DNA of 64,000 bases from JAWKSY01 sp041402125 (GTDB taxonomy: Bacteria; Planctomycetota; GCA-002687715; DRQF01): the NCBI GenBank assembly GCA_041402125.1, contig JAWKSY010000014.1, positions 1 to 64,000 on the forward strand, in the 5' to 3' direction. The translations under genes were made by a program, and so were the position numbers. The notes below the pieces were generated by a model, which did not search any database, was not told where the DNA came from, and worked only from the letters and a program-made list of their open reading frames with translations. Shown here piece after piece: positions 34,340-43,570 of this stretch (the stretch's first letter is position 1; each line of letters starts with the position of its first letter).

Positions 34340-35491
34340 ATGTCCAAGCGCCCCTCCGAGCCCGGGTCCGACGGCCCGAACCTGCCTCTCGAGGAGATCG
34401 GTCGCCACCTCGCCGAGGCGGCTCACGATCTGCGCAACCCGCTCGCCTCCATCCTCGCCCTCTCGGATCTCCTCGCTCGCGGCGGGCGCCGCGAGGACCC
34501 GGCCGAGCTCGGCCGACGCATCGCCGAGAACGCGCGCCACTGCCGCGCCATCGTCGAGGATCTCCTCCGCCTCGCCTCCGGCGCGCGCGCCGAGTTCGAG
34601 ACCGTCGCCCTCGGTGACCTCGTCGGCGACCTCCTCACGCGCCGCGCCTCGCGCGCGAGCGGCCCCCGGATCGCCTTCACCTCGCCCGGCTTCGGCGCCC
34701 GCGTCCGCGGCATCCCGAGCGAGCTCGCCCGCGTCGTCGAGAACCTCGTCGGCAACGCCGAGGAGGTCATGGCCGAGGCCGGACGCGATGGCCGGATCGC
34801 CGTCTCGGTGCGCGAACGTCCCGACGGTCAGGTCGAACTCAACGTCTGCGACGAGGGCCCCGGCATCCCCGAGGATCTCCTCCCCCGGATCTTCGAGCCC
34901 TTCGCCCGCGGGCGCGTCGGCGGCACCGGCCTCGGCCTCGCGGTCTGCGCGCGCGTCGTCGAGGAGCACGGCGGCGCCATCACGGCCGAGAACGCCCCGC
35001 AGGGCGGCGCCTGCTTCCGGATCCTCCTCCCCGCACTCGACGAGTCCGCGCCCGCGCCCATCGCGCCGAAGTCCGCGGCCGCCCCGGACGCCTCGCCCGC
35101 CACGCCACCGGAGCCCCTCCGCATCCTCGTCGTCGACGACGACCGCAACACCGTCGAGACCTATCGCCGCGTGCTCGCTCTCGACGGCCACGAGGTCGTC
35201 TCCGCCTCGCGCGGCGAGGAGGGCCTGAACCTCCTTCTCTCCGAGCCCTTCGACCTCGCCCTCGTCGACGTGCGCCTGCCCGACCTGTCCGGCCCGCGCT
35301 TCCACGAGCGCCTCCGCCAGGTCCGCCCCGACCGCGCCGCCCGTCTGGTCTTCGCCACGGGCGATTGGCACAAGGAGGAGACACGGGCCTTCCTGAACGC
35401 CTCGGGATGCCCCTACCTCATCAAGCCCTTCGAGATCGACGAGCTGCGCGCCGCGGTGCGCCTCGCGACCGACAATCGGAGCCGACCGTGA
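34340..35491 (+). CDS. Soluble hybrid histidine kinase (HisKA-HATPase-REC)
   Basis: A 383-residue protein. The phosphoacceptor His is in EAAHDLRNPLASILAL (about residues 31-46). The ATP-binding domain has the N box ENLVGNAEEVM, G1 DEGPGIPEDLL, F box RIFEPFARGR and G2 GGTGLGLAVCARVVEEHGG. A proline/alanine linker leads to a receiver domain: ILVVDDDRNTVETYRRVL, phospho-Asp in LALVDVRLPDLSGPRF, the Thr switch in FATGDWHKE, and LIKPFEID. There is no sensor or membrane domain, so the signal must come from a partner. Its stop overlaps the GTG of the DUF4863 gene, suggesting a joint role. Confidence 0.92.
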   Translation: MSKRPSEPGSDGPNLPLEEIGRHLAEAAHDLRNPLASILALSDLLARGGRREDPAELGRRIAENARHCRAIVEDLLRLASGARAEFETVALGDLVGDLLTRRASRASGPRIAFTSPGFGARVRGIPSELARVVENLVGNAEEVMAEAGRDGRIAVSVRERPDGQVELNVCDEGPGIPEDLLPRIFEPFARGRVGGTGLGLAVCARVVEEHGGAITAENAPQGGACFRILLPALDESAPAPIAPKSAAAPDASPATPPEPLRILVVDDDRNTVETYRRVLALDGHEVVSASRGEEGLNLLLSEPFDLALVDVRLPDLSGPRFHERLRQVRPDRAARLVFATGDWHKEETRAFLNASGCPYLIKPFEIDELRAAVRLATDNRSRP

Positions 35492-35943
35492 GCCTCGAGA
35501 CCTTCACCGAACTCCTCCGTCCCCTCGCCCGCGACATCGCCGCCCTCGACGCCTCCGACCCGACGGCGGCCCGCGCCTCCCTCGAGAAGTCCTGGCCCCT
35601 CTCCCGCGCCGAGACCGCCGCGATCCGCGCCGCCGCCGAGCAGGGTCTCGAAGAGGGCTGGCTGACCCCCCGCGAGAACGGCGGCATCCGCTTCGGCCGC
35701 GTCGCCAAGGACCTCGAGGGCGCCACCGTCGACGCCGTCCTCATGTCCACCCCCGGCCCCCGCCACCGCCACCCCAACGGCGAGTTCGACCTCTGCTTCA
35801 CCCGCTCCGGCGCCGCCCGCTTCGACGGCCACCCCGAAGGCTGGGTCGTCTACCCCCCCGACTCCGTCCACGTCCCCACCGTCTCCGACGGCGAGATGCT
35901 CATCCTCTACTTCCTCCCCGGCGGCGCGATCGAGTTCCTCTGA
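35488..35943 (+). CDS. DUF4863 family protein (cupin-like)
   Basis: A 151-residue protein. The C-terminal half looks like a small cupin: DAVLMSTPGPRHRHPNGEFDLCFTRSGAARFDGHPEGWVVYPPDSVHVPTVSDGEMLILYFLPGG. Here HRHPNGEFD would hold metal-binding His/Glu residues and DSVHVP the last His. The pattern is that of DUF4863, occasionally placed in aromatic-degradation clusters but with no proven activity. GTG start, with 4-bp overlap with the kinase gene upstream; the coupling suggests it could be sensor, effector or client of that kinase. Role unknown. Confidence 0.78.
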   Translation: MSLETFTELLRPLARDIAALDASDPTAARASLEKSWPLSRAETAAIRAAAEQGLEEGWLTPRENGGIRFGRVAKDLEGATVDAVLMSTPGPRHRHPNGEFDLCFTRSGAARFDGHPEGWVVYPPDSVHVPTVSDGEMLILYFLPGGAIEFL

Positions 35944-36017
35944 TCCCCGTCTCCCCGTCGGGCTCGGGAACTGCCTCCGCCTAAGGTCAGTCGAGTCCAT
36001 GGCCGTGGGACGTCGAA

Positions 36018-36566
36018 TTGCGTTTCTACAGACTCCTCGATGACGTGCAGATTCCTGAGCGCTGGCACCTCGGTACCGTGCGATCAGACCTTGGAGACAC
36101 TCCGCCACTCAGGACGGCCGTTCCTTGTGTTCGCACCGCACTGAGTTCCGACGTCCGTGCAGGACATCGTGCACTCGACTTCAGCCTGACGAGCTTGGCC
36201 GTTCCGGTGCTCAGCCGATCGCTGGCCGAGACGATTCGGAACGAGTGCCGAAACGACGCGGAGTTCCTCCCACTCGAGATTCCGGGTCACGAGGGCTTCG
36301 TCGTCTTGAACGTCCTGCGGGTCGAGCCGTGCATCGACGAGGCCCGATCGGAGTTCCTGAAGTGGACGACTCGAGACCACAGACCCGAGCTCGCGGGGAG
36401 CTACCGACAGGTCACGGATCTCCGGCTGGACCGGTCGAGGATCCCGAGTGATGCGCAGGTCTTCCGTCTCGAGGGGTGGGAGATCGCCCTCATCGTCTCG
36501 GAGAAGGTGAAAGACCTCATGATGTCCGTGAACTGCGTGGGAGCGAGTTTCCACGACGTGTGCTGA
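36018..36566 (+). CDS. Imm11 (DUF1629)-type orphan immunity protein
   Basis: A 182-residue protein that begins MRFYRLLDDVQIPERWHLG. Further on come GHRALDFSLTSLAVPVLSRSLAE, EFLPLEIPGHEGFVVLNVLRVEPCIDEARSEFLKWTTRDHRPELAGSYRQVTDLRLDRSRIP and FRLEGWEIALIVSEKVKDLM. These are the landmarks of the imm11/DUF1629 family, whose members are thought to neutralise polymorphic toxins and are frequent in myxobacteria. No toxin gene is adjacent. Base composition looks visibly less GC-rich and codon use less biased than in both neighbours, suggesting acquisition by transfer. Its start is a plain ATG without clear RBS. Confidence 0.7.
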   Translation: MRFYRLLDDVQIPERWHLGTVRSDLGDTPPLRTAVPCVRTALSSDVRAGHRALDFSLTSLAVPVLSRSLAETIRNECRNDAEFLPLEIPGHEGFVVLNVLRVEPCIDEARSEFLKWTTRDHRPELAGSYRQVTDLRLDRSRIPSDAQVFRLEGWEIALIVSEKVKDLMMSVNCVGASFHDVC

Positions 36567-36630
36567 GTCTTCGCACGGCCCGCCTCACTTCCCCGATTTG
36601 CCTCGACGAATCCGTCGAGTGCATTCGCAG

Positions 36631-37047
36631 TCAGTCATCGAGTGCGATGCGGATGAGGTCGCGGATGAAGGCGGAGACGTTGCCGCGGCCGCCGTGGGTG
36701 ATGCCCGCGTCCTCGGCGAGCTTGCGGATGCGGTCGAGCCAGACCTCGCGGACGCGGACCTGGAACTTCCGGAAGGAGCCGCCGGGCTCGGGGACGGCCG
36801 GTTCGTGACGGTGGATCAGGCGGTCGCGGGTGCGGCGCCAGGTGACCGGGTCGGGGGCGGCTGCACGGAGGACGTCCTGGACGAGCTTCGAGAGGTCGCC
36901 GCGGTAGACGGCCGGGCGCGAGCCGGGGACGCGGCGGCGGAGGCCGCGACGGAGCGCGAGGGCGCGCGCGGCTTCGAGCTCGTCGGGGCGGAGCCAGACC
37001 TCGAGCGTGCGGTCGCGGCGGCGATCGGCGGGCAGGCGGGGCCTCAT
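36631..37047 (-). CDS. Small ribbon-helix-helix-like protein, last gene of a helicase operon
   Basis: A 138-residue basic protein. Two segments look like strand-helix-helix units: RTLEVWLRPDELEAARALALRRGL with DLSKLVQDVLRAA, and KFQVRVREVWLDRIRKLAEDAGI with NVSAFIRDLIRIALDD. The pattern resembles ribbon-helix-helix DNA-binding proteins, possibly as a fused dimer. The ATG overlaps the stop of the UvrD-like helicase (ATGA), so it is translated with it. It could be a repressor of the operon or an accessory DNA-binding subunit; no direct evidence separates these. Confidence 0.6.
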   Translation of the reverse strand: MRPRLPADRRRDRTLEVWLRPDELEAARALALRRGLRRRVPGSRPAVYRGDLSKLVQDVLRAAAPDPVTWRRTRDRLIHRHEPAVPEPGGSFRKFQVRVREVWLDRIRKLAEDAGITHGGRGNVSAFIRDLIRIALDD

Positions 37048-39450
37048 GAGGTGCCCTCCGCCTCGCGGACCAGCGGGCAGAAGAAGCGCGAGAAGGTGCG
37101 CTCGCGGCCGCGGGCGAAGCGGCAGCGGATCTCGGCCTCGTCGGCGGAGACGATCTCGCCGGAGCCGAGTTCGGGGTGACGCACGCGATCGCCGACGGCG
37201 AGCGGGGCCGGCGCAGTCCGGGTCGGTCCGGCCGCCGCGGTGCGCGAACCGGTGGCGATGCTCGCCGCCATGTCTACGGTCTCGACTGATCCCGTTGGCG
37301 ACGACGAGGTCGAGGTCGACTCCGGGCGCTTCGCCGGGAGGTCGCGGCGGTCGAGCAACACGGCGGGGATGAGCGCGAGGAAGGAGCTCGCCTCGGCCTG
37401 GGCCGAGAAGCCCGGCGCCTGCGTGAACCAGCCGATCTCGACGCTCTCCCGGGCCCGCGTCAGACCGACGAAGAAGAGACGACGCTCCTCGCCTCTCCCC
37501 TCCTCGCCGCGCGCCGCGGCCAGCGGCACCAGGCCCTCGTTCGCGCCGCTGATGAAGACGTGATCGAACTCCAGACCCTTCGAGGCGTGGAGGGTCATCA
37601 GTGCCACGCCCGCGCGGCTCTCCTCCGTGGACGGACCGGCGAGGCCGCCGTCGAGCTCGGCGCGCGCGAGCGCGGCCCGAGCGTCCTCCTCGCCGAGTTC
37701 GGCGAGGAAGCGGGCGAGGATCGCGCGGGCCTCCTCGCGCTCTTCCGCGAAGCGGGCCCGCGTCGGACCGAGCAGGAGATCGAGCGGCAGCTCGCGCCAC
37801 CAGGCCTCGACATCACGCGGGAGGTCGACCGCGAGGCGATCGCGGCCGGCGAGGAAGCGCCGGACGAGGGCGCGGTCGCCGACCGAGATCTCGAGCTCGT
37901 CGAGGGCCTCGGGCTCGCTCGCGCCCGAGGCGAGAGCCCGCCGCCAGCGCTTGCCCTCGGCAGGGCGATCAGGCCGCGGCGGAGTCGGCCAGGAGGCGCG
38001 CCGCGGCGCCCGTGTCCTCCGGGCGGAGGACGGCGGCGAGGAGGCGCAGGAGCCAGTCGCGGAGCTCGCGTCGCTCGGGTTCGCGGTCGACGCCGCGCCG
38101 GGCCACCGGAAGGCCGGCCGCGGCGAGACCCTCCTCGAGCGCGGCGAGCGGCTCGCGGGTGCGGGTGAGGACGGCGATCTCGCCCGGGGCGCATCCTTCC
38201 TCGAGGAGCGCGCGGATGCGGGCCGTGAGGTAGACGGTCTCGGCGAGAGGATCGTGGTGGCGGCGGACGACGACGGGCCGGCCGCCCTCGCGCGCGGCGC
38301 GGAGCGGGCCCGCCTGGGCGCCGAGGACCGCGCCCGCGACGGCGAGGATCGCAGGGCGCGAGCGGTAGTTGCGGGCGAGGGTGACGCGGCGAGCGCCGAA
38401 GCGCGACTCGAAGGCGGCGAAGATCTCGGGGCGGCTGCCCCGCCAGGAGTAGATGACCTGGCGCGGATCTCCGACGCCGAAGAAGCGCGTGCCCTCCCCG
38501 GCCCAGGCGGCGAGGAAGGCGAGCTGGCGCTCGTCGCAGTCCTGCAGCTCGTCGACGACGATCCAGCGGGGACGGCGCTCGGGCTCGAGCTCGGGGACGA
38601 TCTCGAGGGCGCGCTCGACGAGGTCGTCGAAGTCGAAGACGTTGCGGCGGCGCTTCTCTTCCTCGTAGAGGGCGACGAGGCGCGGGAGGTCGTCGTCCTT
38701 GCGCATGGCGCCGTAGCGCCAGCGTCCCGCCCGCGCGGCCTCGAGGCGGCGGTCGAGCTTCTTCTCGTAGCGGAGGACGAGACCCGCCTCGCGCGCGATC
38801 TCGAGGAGGAGCGCGCGGCGCGCGGCGGCGTCGAGGACGCCGAAGCCGGGGCGGCGCCCGAAGCGATCGAGACGGCCGCTGCGCTCGAGAAGCGAGCGGG
38901 CGACGGCGTGGAAGGTGCCGAAGCCCGCGAAGGCCTCGGGCGGCGGCGGTGCTTCGAGCAGGCCGCGGACGCGATCGGTGATCTCCCGCGCCGCCTTCCG
39001 CGTGAAGGTCAGCACCGCCATCTCTTCCAGCGGGACGCCCTCGGCCAGGTGCAGGGTCAGCACCCGGTGGGCGAGGACGGTCGTCTTGCCGCTGCCGACC
39101 TGCGCCTCGACGAGGACGCTCTCGCCCTCGGCGAGGATGGCGGCGCGCTGCTCGGGATCGAGGGCGCGGAGCCTCGTCGCGAGGGCGGGATGCGAGGAGG
39201 AGAGCGACGCGAGTCGTGCCGCCACGGCCGCGTCATCGACGGAGATCGGGGTGTCGGTCGTCGGCGAGGACGCCGCCGTGGAGTTTAGAACGGGATCGAT
39301 CGACGCCGGGCCCGCCGCCGGGCGCTCCCTCGCGTCGAACGCGATCGGCGCGACGGCGCCCCCCTCCTCCGCCGGCTCGCCCCGGGCCTCGCGGGCGCGG
39401 CGCGCCCGTCGCGCCCGCCGGAGCTCGGCGCCGAGGTCCCTAAGGCTCAT
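37044..39450 (-). CDS. UvrD/Rep-like superfamily 1 DNA helicase, one frameshift
   Basis: N-terminal part (39450-37969): Q motif and Walker A in LDPEQRAAILAEGESVLVEAQVGSGKTTVLAHR, motif Ia VLTFTRKAAREITDRV, FGTFHAVARSLL, Walker B IVVDELQDCDERQLAFL, GVGDPRQVIYSWRGS and LARNYRSRPAILAVAG. C-terminal part, in another frame to 37044: DRALVRRFLAGRDRLAVDL, LMTLHASKGLEFDHVFISGANEGLVP (motif V) and RRLFFVGLTRARESVEI (motif VI). Removing one base near 37973 joins LLADSAAA to PDRPAEGKRWRRAL. So this is one helicase of about 800 residues interrupted by a single-base change, with a small DNA-binding C-terminal domain (VGDRVRHPELGSGEIVSAD). Likely DNA repair, with the MrfA-like gene upstream. Confidence 0.8.
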
Positions 39451-42088
39451 CGCTCGCGACCTCGCCCTTCAGATCCTCGAGTCGACGACGCAGCTTCTGG
39501 CCGCGACGGTCGGCCTCCTCGCGGTCCTCGATCGAGGCGACGCGCGCCTCGACGACGAGGCCCTCGGGGGCGCGGACGCGCTCGGCGACGAGGTTGGCGA
39601 GGCGCTTCGCGGCGACGTCGGAGTTGATCCACTTCGCGAGGCCGGGGCTCGGCACCTCGAGCACGAGGCGGGCGCCGATCGTGCGGACGATGTCGATCTC
39701 GCGGAGGAGCTCGACGCCCGCCTCCCCGCCGCGCGGGAGCGAGGCGACGAAGCGCGGCCAGTCGGCGGCGAGGGTCTCCCAGTCCCAGGCGCGACGGACG
39801 TCCACGCGAGGCGGACGCGGCAGGGGCGCGCGCTCGGCCGGGGGCTCGCAGACCTCGAAGAGGCGGCGCAGGCCCCAGCCGACGAGGCTGCGGTCGAGGT
39901 GGTAGTCGCCGACGCAGGCCGGGCAGCCGCGACGGCAGGCGCAGTCGTCCACGAGGCCGCGGGCCGCCTCGAGGATGGGCTCGATCTCGTCGAAGGCCTT
40001 GGCGGCGAAGCCGAGGCCGCCGGGGTGGCGATCGTAGAGGACGAGCGCGGTGAGGGTCTCGCCGGATTCCTCCTCGGTGAAGTGGAAGCTCGTCCCGGAG
40101 AGATCGGCGCCCTCGGCCATCGTGCGCATGCGGGCGCAGGAGACGAGCGCGTGGATCATGCCGCGGAGGTAGTCGGCGCTCTCGGCCCCGAAGACCTGGA
40201 GGACGTGCTCGGGCACGCGCAGCCAGGTGCCCTCGGTCTCGAGCTCGATGGCGAGGCGCTCCGGCAGGACCTCGTAGCCGAGGTTCTGGTGGTTGTGGAA
40301 CTGGAGCATCTTGTAGCCGACGGTCGCGTCCTCGACCTCGACGTCGCCGAACCAGCTCCGCACGAGGGCGACGGGCCGCTCCTCCTGGACGTTCAGGACC
40401 TCGATCGTCGTGCGGACGTCGGGCTCGGTGTAGAAGTTCTGCTCCACCGGGCGCACCTGGACCTGATGCCCGACGAGGTCGAGCTTCTCGACGAGGTACT
40501 GCTGGCCGTCGTGCAGGTAGACCGCGCGCGGGTGCGCCTCGCGGTAGGTCTGCGGGCGATCCATCTCGCTGAGGGTGTCGCCCGACTCGCGGTTGACGAT
40601 CTTGAAGCGGTCCCCGTCGATGTTGCGGAGGCTGAAGTCGCCGGCCGGGTGCGCGTCGCCGCGCCAGTGGAAGGTGCCGTAGAACTCTTCCAGCTCGCCG
40701 GCGCGGACGAGGATCGGCACCGCCTCGCCCAGATCGGGGACGAGCGCCGCGTCGTCGAGGGTGAGCGGGAGTTCGGCCGCGGCCGCGCGCACGTGGGCGA
40801 GCTGGATGACGAGGTTGTCGGGATCGACGACGGCGTGCTCGGCGGCGCGGTCGATCAGCCAGTCGGGATGCATCGCGAGGTACTGGTCGATGGGCGACAT
40901 CCGGAGCATGACGTAGGCGCGCGCCTTGCGCTGGCGACGGCCGGCGCGGCCGATCTGCTGCCAGAAGCTCGCCCGGGTGCCGGGGAAGCCGCCCTGCACC
41001 ACCACCTCGAGGGCGCCGATGTCGATGCCCAGCTCGAGCGCGTTCGTCGAGATCACGCCGACGAGGTCGCCGTCGAGGAGCTTCTTCTCGACGAGGCGGC
41101 GCTCCTCGGGGGTGTAGCCCGCGCGGTAGCCGGCGACGAGGTCGGTCTCGTCGTGGCCGCCGTCGACGCTCACCAGCGCGTCGCGGGTCTCCTTCAGGAC
41201 GACCTCCGTCTCCTTGCGGGAGCGGCAGAAGGCGATCGAGCGGACGCGCTCGTGCACGAGCCGCGGCAGGAACTCCGACATCTCCTGCACGACGCCCCGC
41301 CGGAAGTCCTGGTCGACGATGGGCGGCTGCCAGAAGCAGATCTCCTTGCCGGCCGAGGGCGAGCCGTCGTCCTCGACGAGGCCGAAGGGCCGCGCGAAGA
41401 TCCGCTCGGCGAGCTGGCGCGGGTTGGCGATGGTGGCCGAGCTGCAGAGGAACTGCGGGTCGGATCGGTAGTGGCGGCAGACCCGGCGGAAACGGCGGAA
41501 GAGGTTCGCGACGTGCGAGCCGAAGGCACCGCGGTAGGTGTGCAGCTCGTCCACGACGACGTGCGTGACGTTGCGGAAGAGGTGCGAGAAGCCCCGGCGG
41601 CCGTGGTTCGGCAGCCAGGCCGCGTTCAGCATGTCGGGGTTGGTGAGGACGAGGTGGCAGTTCTCGCGGATGCGGCGCCGCTCGACGGGCGGCGTGTCGC
41701 CGTCGTAGACGCCGGCCTGGACGCGATTGCGCCCGAGCGGCTCGATCAGCTCGAGCACGCCGCGGAGCTGGTCCTGCGCGAGCGCCTTCGTCGGGAAGAG
41801 CAGGATCGCCCGGGAGGCGGGCTGCTCGAGGATCCGCTGGAGGATCGGCAGGAGGTAGGCCAGCGACTTGCCGCTCGCGGTGCCCGTCGTGATGACGAGG
41901 TTCTCGCCCGCGAGCGCGCGTCGGGTCATCTCGGACTGGTGCGAGAAGAGCTTCTCGATGCCCTGCGCCTGCACCGCGGCCACGAGCTCGGGAGAGAGCC
42001 CGGGCGGGAACTCCCCGTAGCGCGCGGGACGCGGCGGGATCTCGCGCGTGGCGACGATCCGGTCGGCGAAGGCACCGAGCTTGAACAT
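39440..42088 (-). CDS. MrfA/YprA-like DEAD-box helicase with DUF1998
   Basis: An 882-residue superfamily 2 helicase. KLFSHQSEMTRRALAGENLVITTGTASGKSLAYLLP is the Q motif and Walker A, LFPTKALAQDQL motif Ia, VVVDELHTYRGAFGSHVANL the DEAD-like motif II (DELH), LCSSATIANP motif III, and ISTNALELGIDIGALEVVVQGGFPGTRASFWQQIGRAGRR motifs V-VI. The C-terminus carries CACRRGCPACVGDYH, the four-cysteine metal site of DUF1998. Members include Bacillus MrfA, a 3'-5' helicase for repair of mitomycin-type damage. It lies 4 bases after glyA and overlaps the UvrD-like gene by 11 bp, so the two helicases are probably made together. No MrfB-type nuclease is adjacent. Confidence 0.93.
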   Translation of the reverse strand: MFKLGAFADRIVATREIPPRPARYGEFPPGLSPELVAAVQAQGIEKLFSHQSEMTRRALAGENLVITTGTASGKSLAYLLPILQRILEQPASRAILLFPTKALAQDQLRGVLELIEPLGRNRVQAGVYDGDTPPVERRRIRENCHLVLTNPDMLNAAWLPNHGRRGFSHLFRNVTHVVVDELHTYRGAFGSHVANLFRRFRRVCRHYRSDPQFLCSSATIANPRQLAERIFARPFGLVEDDGSPSAGKEICFWQPPIVDQDFRRGVVQEMSEFLPRLVHERVRSIAFCRSRKETEVVLKETRDALVSVDGGHDETDLVAGYRAGYTPEERRLVEKKLLDGDLVGVISTNALELGIDIGALEVVVQGGFPGTRASFWQQIGRAGRRQRKARAYVMLRMSPIDQYLAMHPDWLIDRAAEHAVVDPDNLVIQLAHVRAAAAELPLTLDDAALVPDLGEAVPILVRAGELEEFYGTFHWRGDAHPAGDFSLRNIDGDRFKIVNRESGDTLSEMDRPQTYREAHPRAVYLHDGQQYLVEKLDLVGHQVQVRPVEQNFYTEPDVRTTIEVLNVQEERPVALVRSWFGDVEVEDATVGYKMLQFHNHQNLGYEVLPERLAIELETEGTWLRVPEHVLQVFGAESADYLRGMIHALVSCARMRTMAEGADLSGTSFHFTEEESGETLTALVLYDRHPGGLGFAAKAFDEIEPILEAARGLVDDCACRRGCPACVGDYHLDRSLVGWGLRRLFEVCEPPAERAPLPRPPRVDVRRAWDWETLAADWPRFVASLPRGGEAGVELLREIDIVRTIGARLVLEVPSPGLAKWINSDVAAKRLANLVAERVRAPEGLVVEARVASIEDREEADRRGQKLRRRLEDLKGEVASDEP

Positions 42089-42092
42089 CGGC

Positions 42093-43397
42093 TCAGACCT
42101 CTCCGCCGTAGAGCGGGAAGGCGCGACAGAGCGTCTCGACCTCGCCGCGCACCTTCGCGAGCGCGTCGGCGTCGCCGCGGGCGGTGATCGCGCGGTCGAT
42201 GAGCTCGGCCATGCGGCGGAACTCCGCCGGGCCGAGACCGCGGGTGGTCATGGCCGGGGTGCCGAGGCGGACGCCGCTCGTCACCATCGGGCTCCGCGTA
42301 TCGAAGGGCACCATGTTCTTGTTGACGGTGATCGCCGCCTCGCCGAGGGCGGCCTCGGCCTCCTTGCCGCTCACGCCCTTGTTCGTGAGGTCGACGAGCA
42401 TGAGGTGGTTGTCGGTGCCGCCGCTGACGAGTCCGTAGTCGCGCTCGACGAGGGCCGCGGCGAGGGCCTTGGCGTTCTCGCGGACGCGGGCGGAGTAGTC
42501 CTTGAAGGAGGGCTGGAGCGCCTCGCCGAAGGCGACCGCCTTCGCCGCGACGACGTGCATCAGGGGACCGCCCTGGGTGCCGGGGAAGACGGCCGAGTCG
42601 AGGCACTCGGACATCATCTTCGTCCGGCCCGACTTCGCCGCGACCGCGCCCATCGGGTTCTCGACGTCGCGCCCGACGAGGATCATGCCGCCGCGCGGAC
42701 CGCGCAGCGTCTTGTGCGTCGTCGTGGTGACGACGTGGCAGTGCGGGAGCGGGTCATTCAGCTCGCCGGCGGCGATGAGGCCCGCGGTGTGCGCCATGTC
42801 CATCCACAGGATGGCGCCGACCTCGTCCGCGATGGCGCGGAAGGCGGCGTAGTCGAAGTCGCGCGGGTAGGCGCTGGCGCCGATCGAGATCATCTTCGGG
42901 CGGACGGCGCGGGCCTGGTCGCGGACCTTGTCCATGTCGATGCGCCCGGCGAGCGGCCCCTCGCGCTCGACCCCGTAGAAGTGCGCCTCGTAGAGGATGC
43001 CGGAGAAGTTCGCCGGCGAGCCGTGCGTGAGGTGACCGCCGTGGGCGAGGTCGAGGCCGAGCAGGCGATCACCCGGCTTCATGCAGGCGAGGTAGACCGC
43101 GGCGTTCGCCTGGGCGCCGGAGTGCGGCTGGACGTTGACCCAGTCGCAACCGAAGAGCTTGCGGGCCCGCTCGCGGGCGAACTCCTCGACCTCGTCGACG
43201 TGGACGCAGCCGCCGTAGTAGCGCTTGCCGGGGTAGCCCTCGGCGTACTTGTTCGTCAGGACGGAGCCCGCCGCCTCCATGACGGCGCGCGAGACGAAAT
43301 TCTCGGAGGCGATGAGCTCGGCGCCCTCCTCCTGTCGCCGGAGCTCGCGGCGGATCGCGGCGTGGACCTCCGGGTCGGTATCTCTCATCTCGGACAT
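42093..43397 (-). CDS. glyA: Serine hydroxymethyltransferase
   Basis: A 434-residue PLP enzyme that interconverts serine and glycine while charging tetrahydrofolate. Landmarks: EGAELIASENFVSRAVMEAAGSVLTNKYAEGYPGKRYYGGC, VNVQPHSGAQANAAVYLA, DLAHGGHLTHGS, DMAHTAGLIAAG and the PLP Lys in VVTTTTHKTLRGPRGGMIL. The C-terminus GTPAMTTRGLGPAEFRRMAELIDRA is complete. The start MSEMRDTDPEV has GAGGA nine bases upstream; an in-frame ATG three codons earlier is possible. First gene of the helicase operon. Confidence 0.96.
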   Translation of the reverse strand: MSEMRDTDPEVHAAIRRELRRQEEGAELIASENFVSRAVMEAAGSVLTNKYAEGYPGKRYYGGCVHVDEVEEFARERARKLFGCDWVNVQPHSGAQANAAVYLACMKPGDRLLGLDLAHGGHLTHGSPANFSGILYEAHFYGVEREGPLAGRIDMDKVRDQARAVRPKMISIGASAYPRDFDYAAFRAIADEVGAILWMDMAHTAGLIAAGELNDPLPHCHVVTTTTHKTLRGPRGGMILVGRDVENPMGAVAAKSGRTKMMSECLDSAVFPGTQGGPLMHVVAAKAVAFGEALQPSFKDYSARVRENAKALAAALVERDYGLVSGGTDNHLMLVDLTNKGVSGKEAEAALGEAAITVNKNMVPFDTRSPMVTSGVRLGTPAMTTRGLGPAEFRRMAELIDRAITARGDADALAKVRGEVETLCRAFPLYGGEV

Positions 43398-43570
43398 GAC
43401 TTCCATTCCTCGATCGCGGGACGTCCCGGCCCGGTGACGCGGGCCGCGGAAGGGTGCCGAGGCGGCACCGCGGGAGCTCCGAAGATAGCCGATCCGGGGG
43501 ACCCGTGACTTGCCCCTCGGAATCGCCCGGATAGCCTCCCCTGAACCCGTCCGCGGAGAAGGAACGCGCC

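Noticed and set aside
36631..37047. Toxin-antitoxin pair formed by the RHH-like protein and imm11.
   Set aside because: The two genes are convergent, the RHH-like gene is coupled to the helicase operon, and neither neighbour looks like a toxin.
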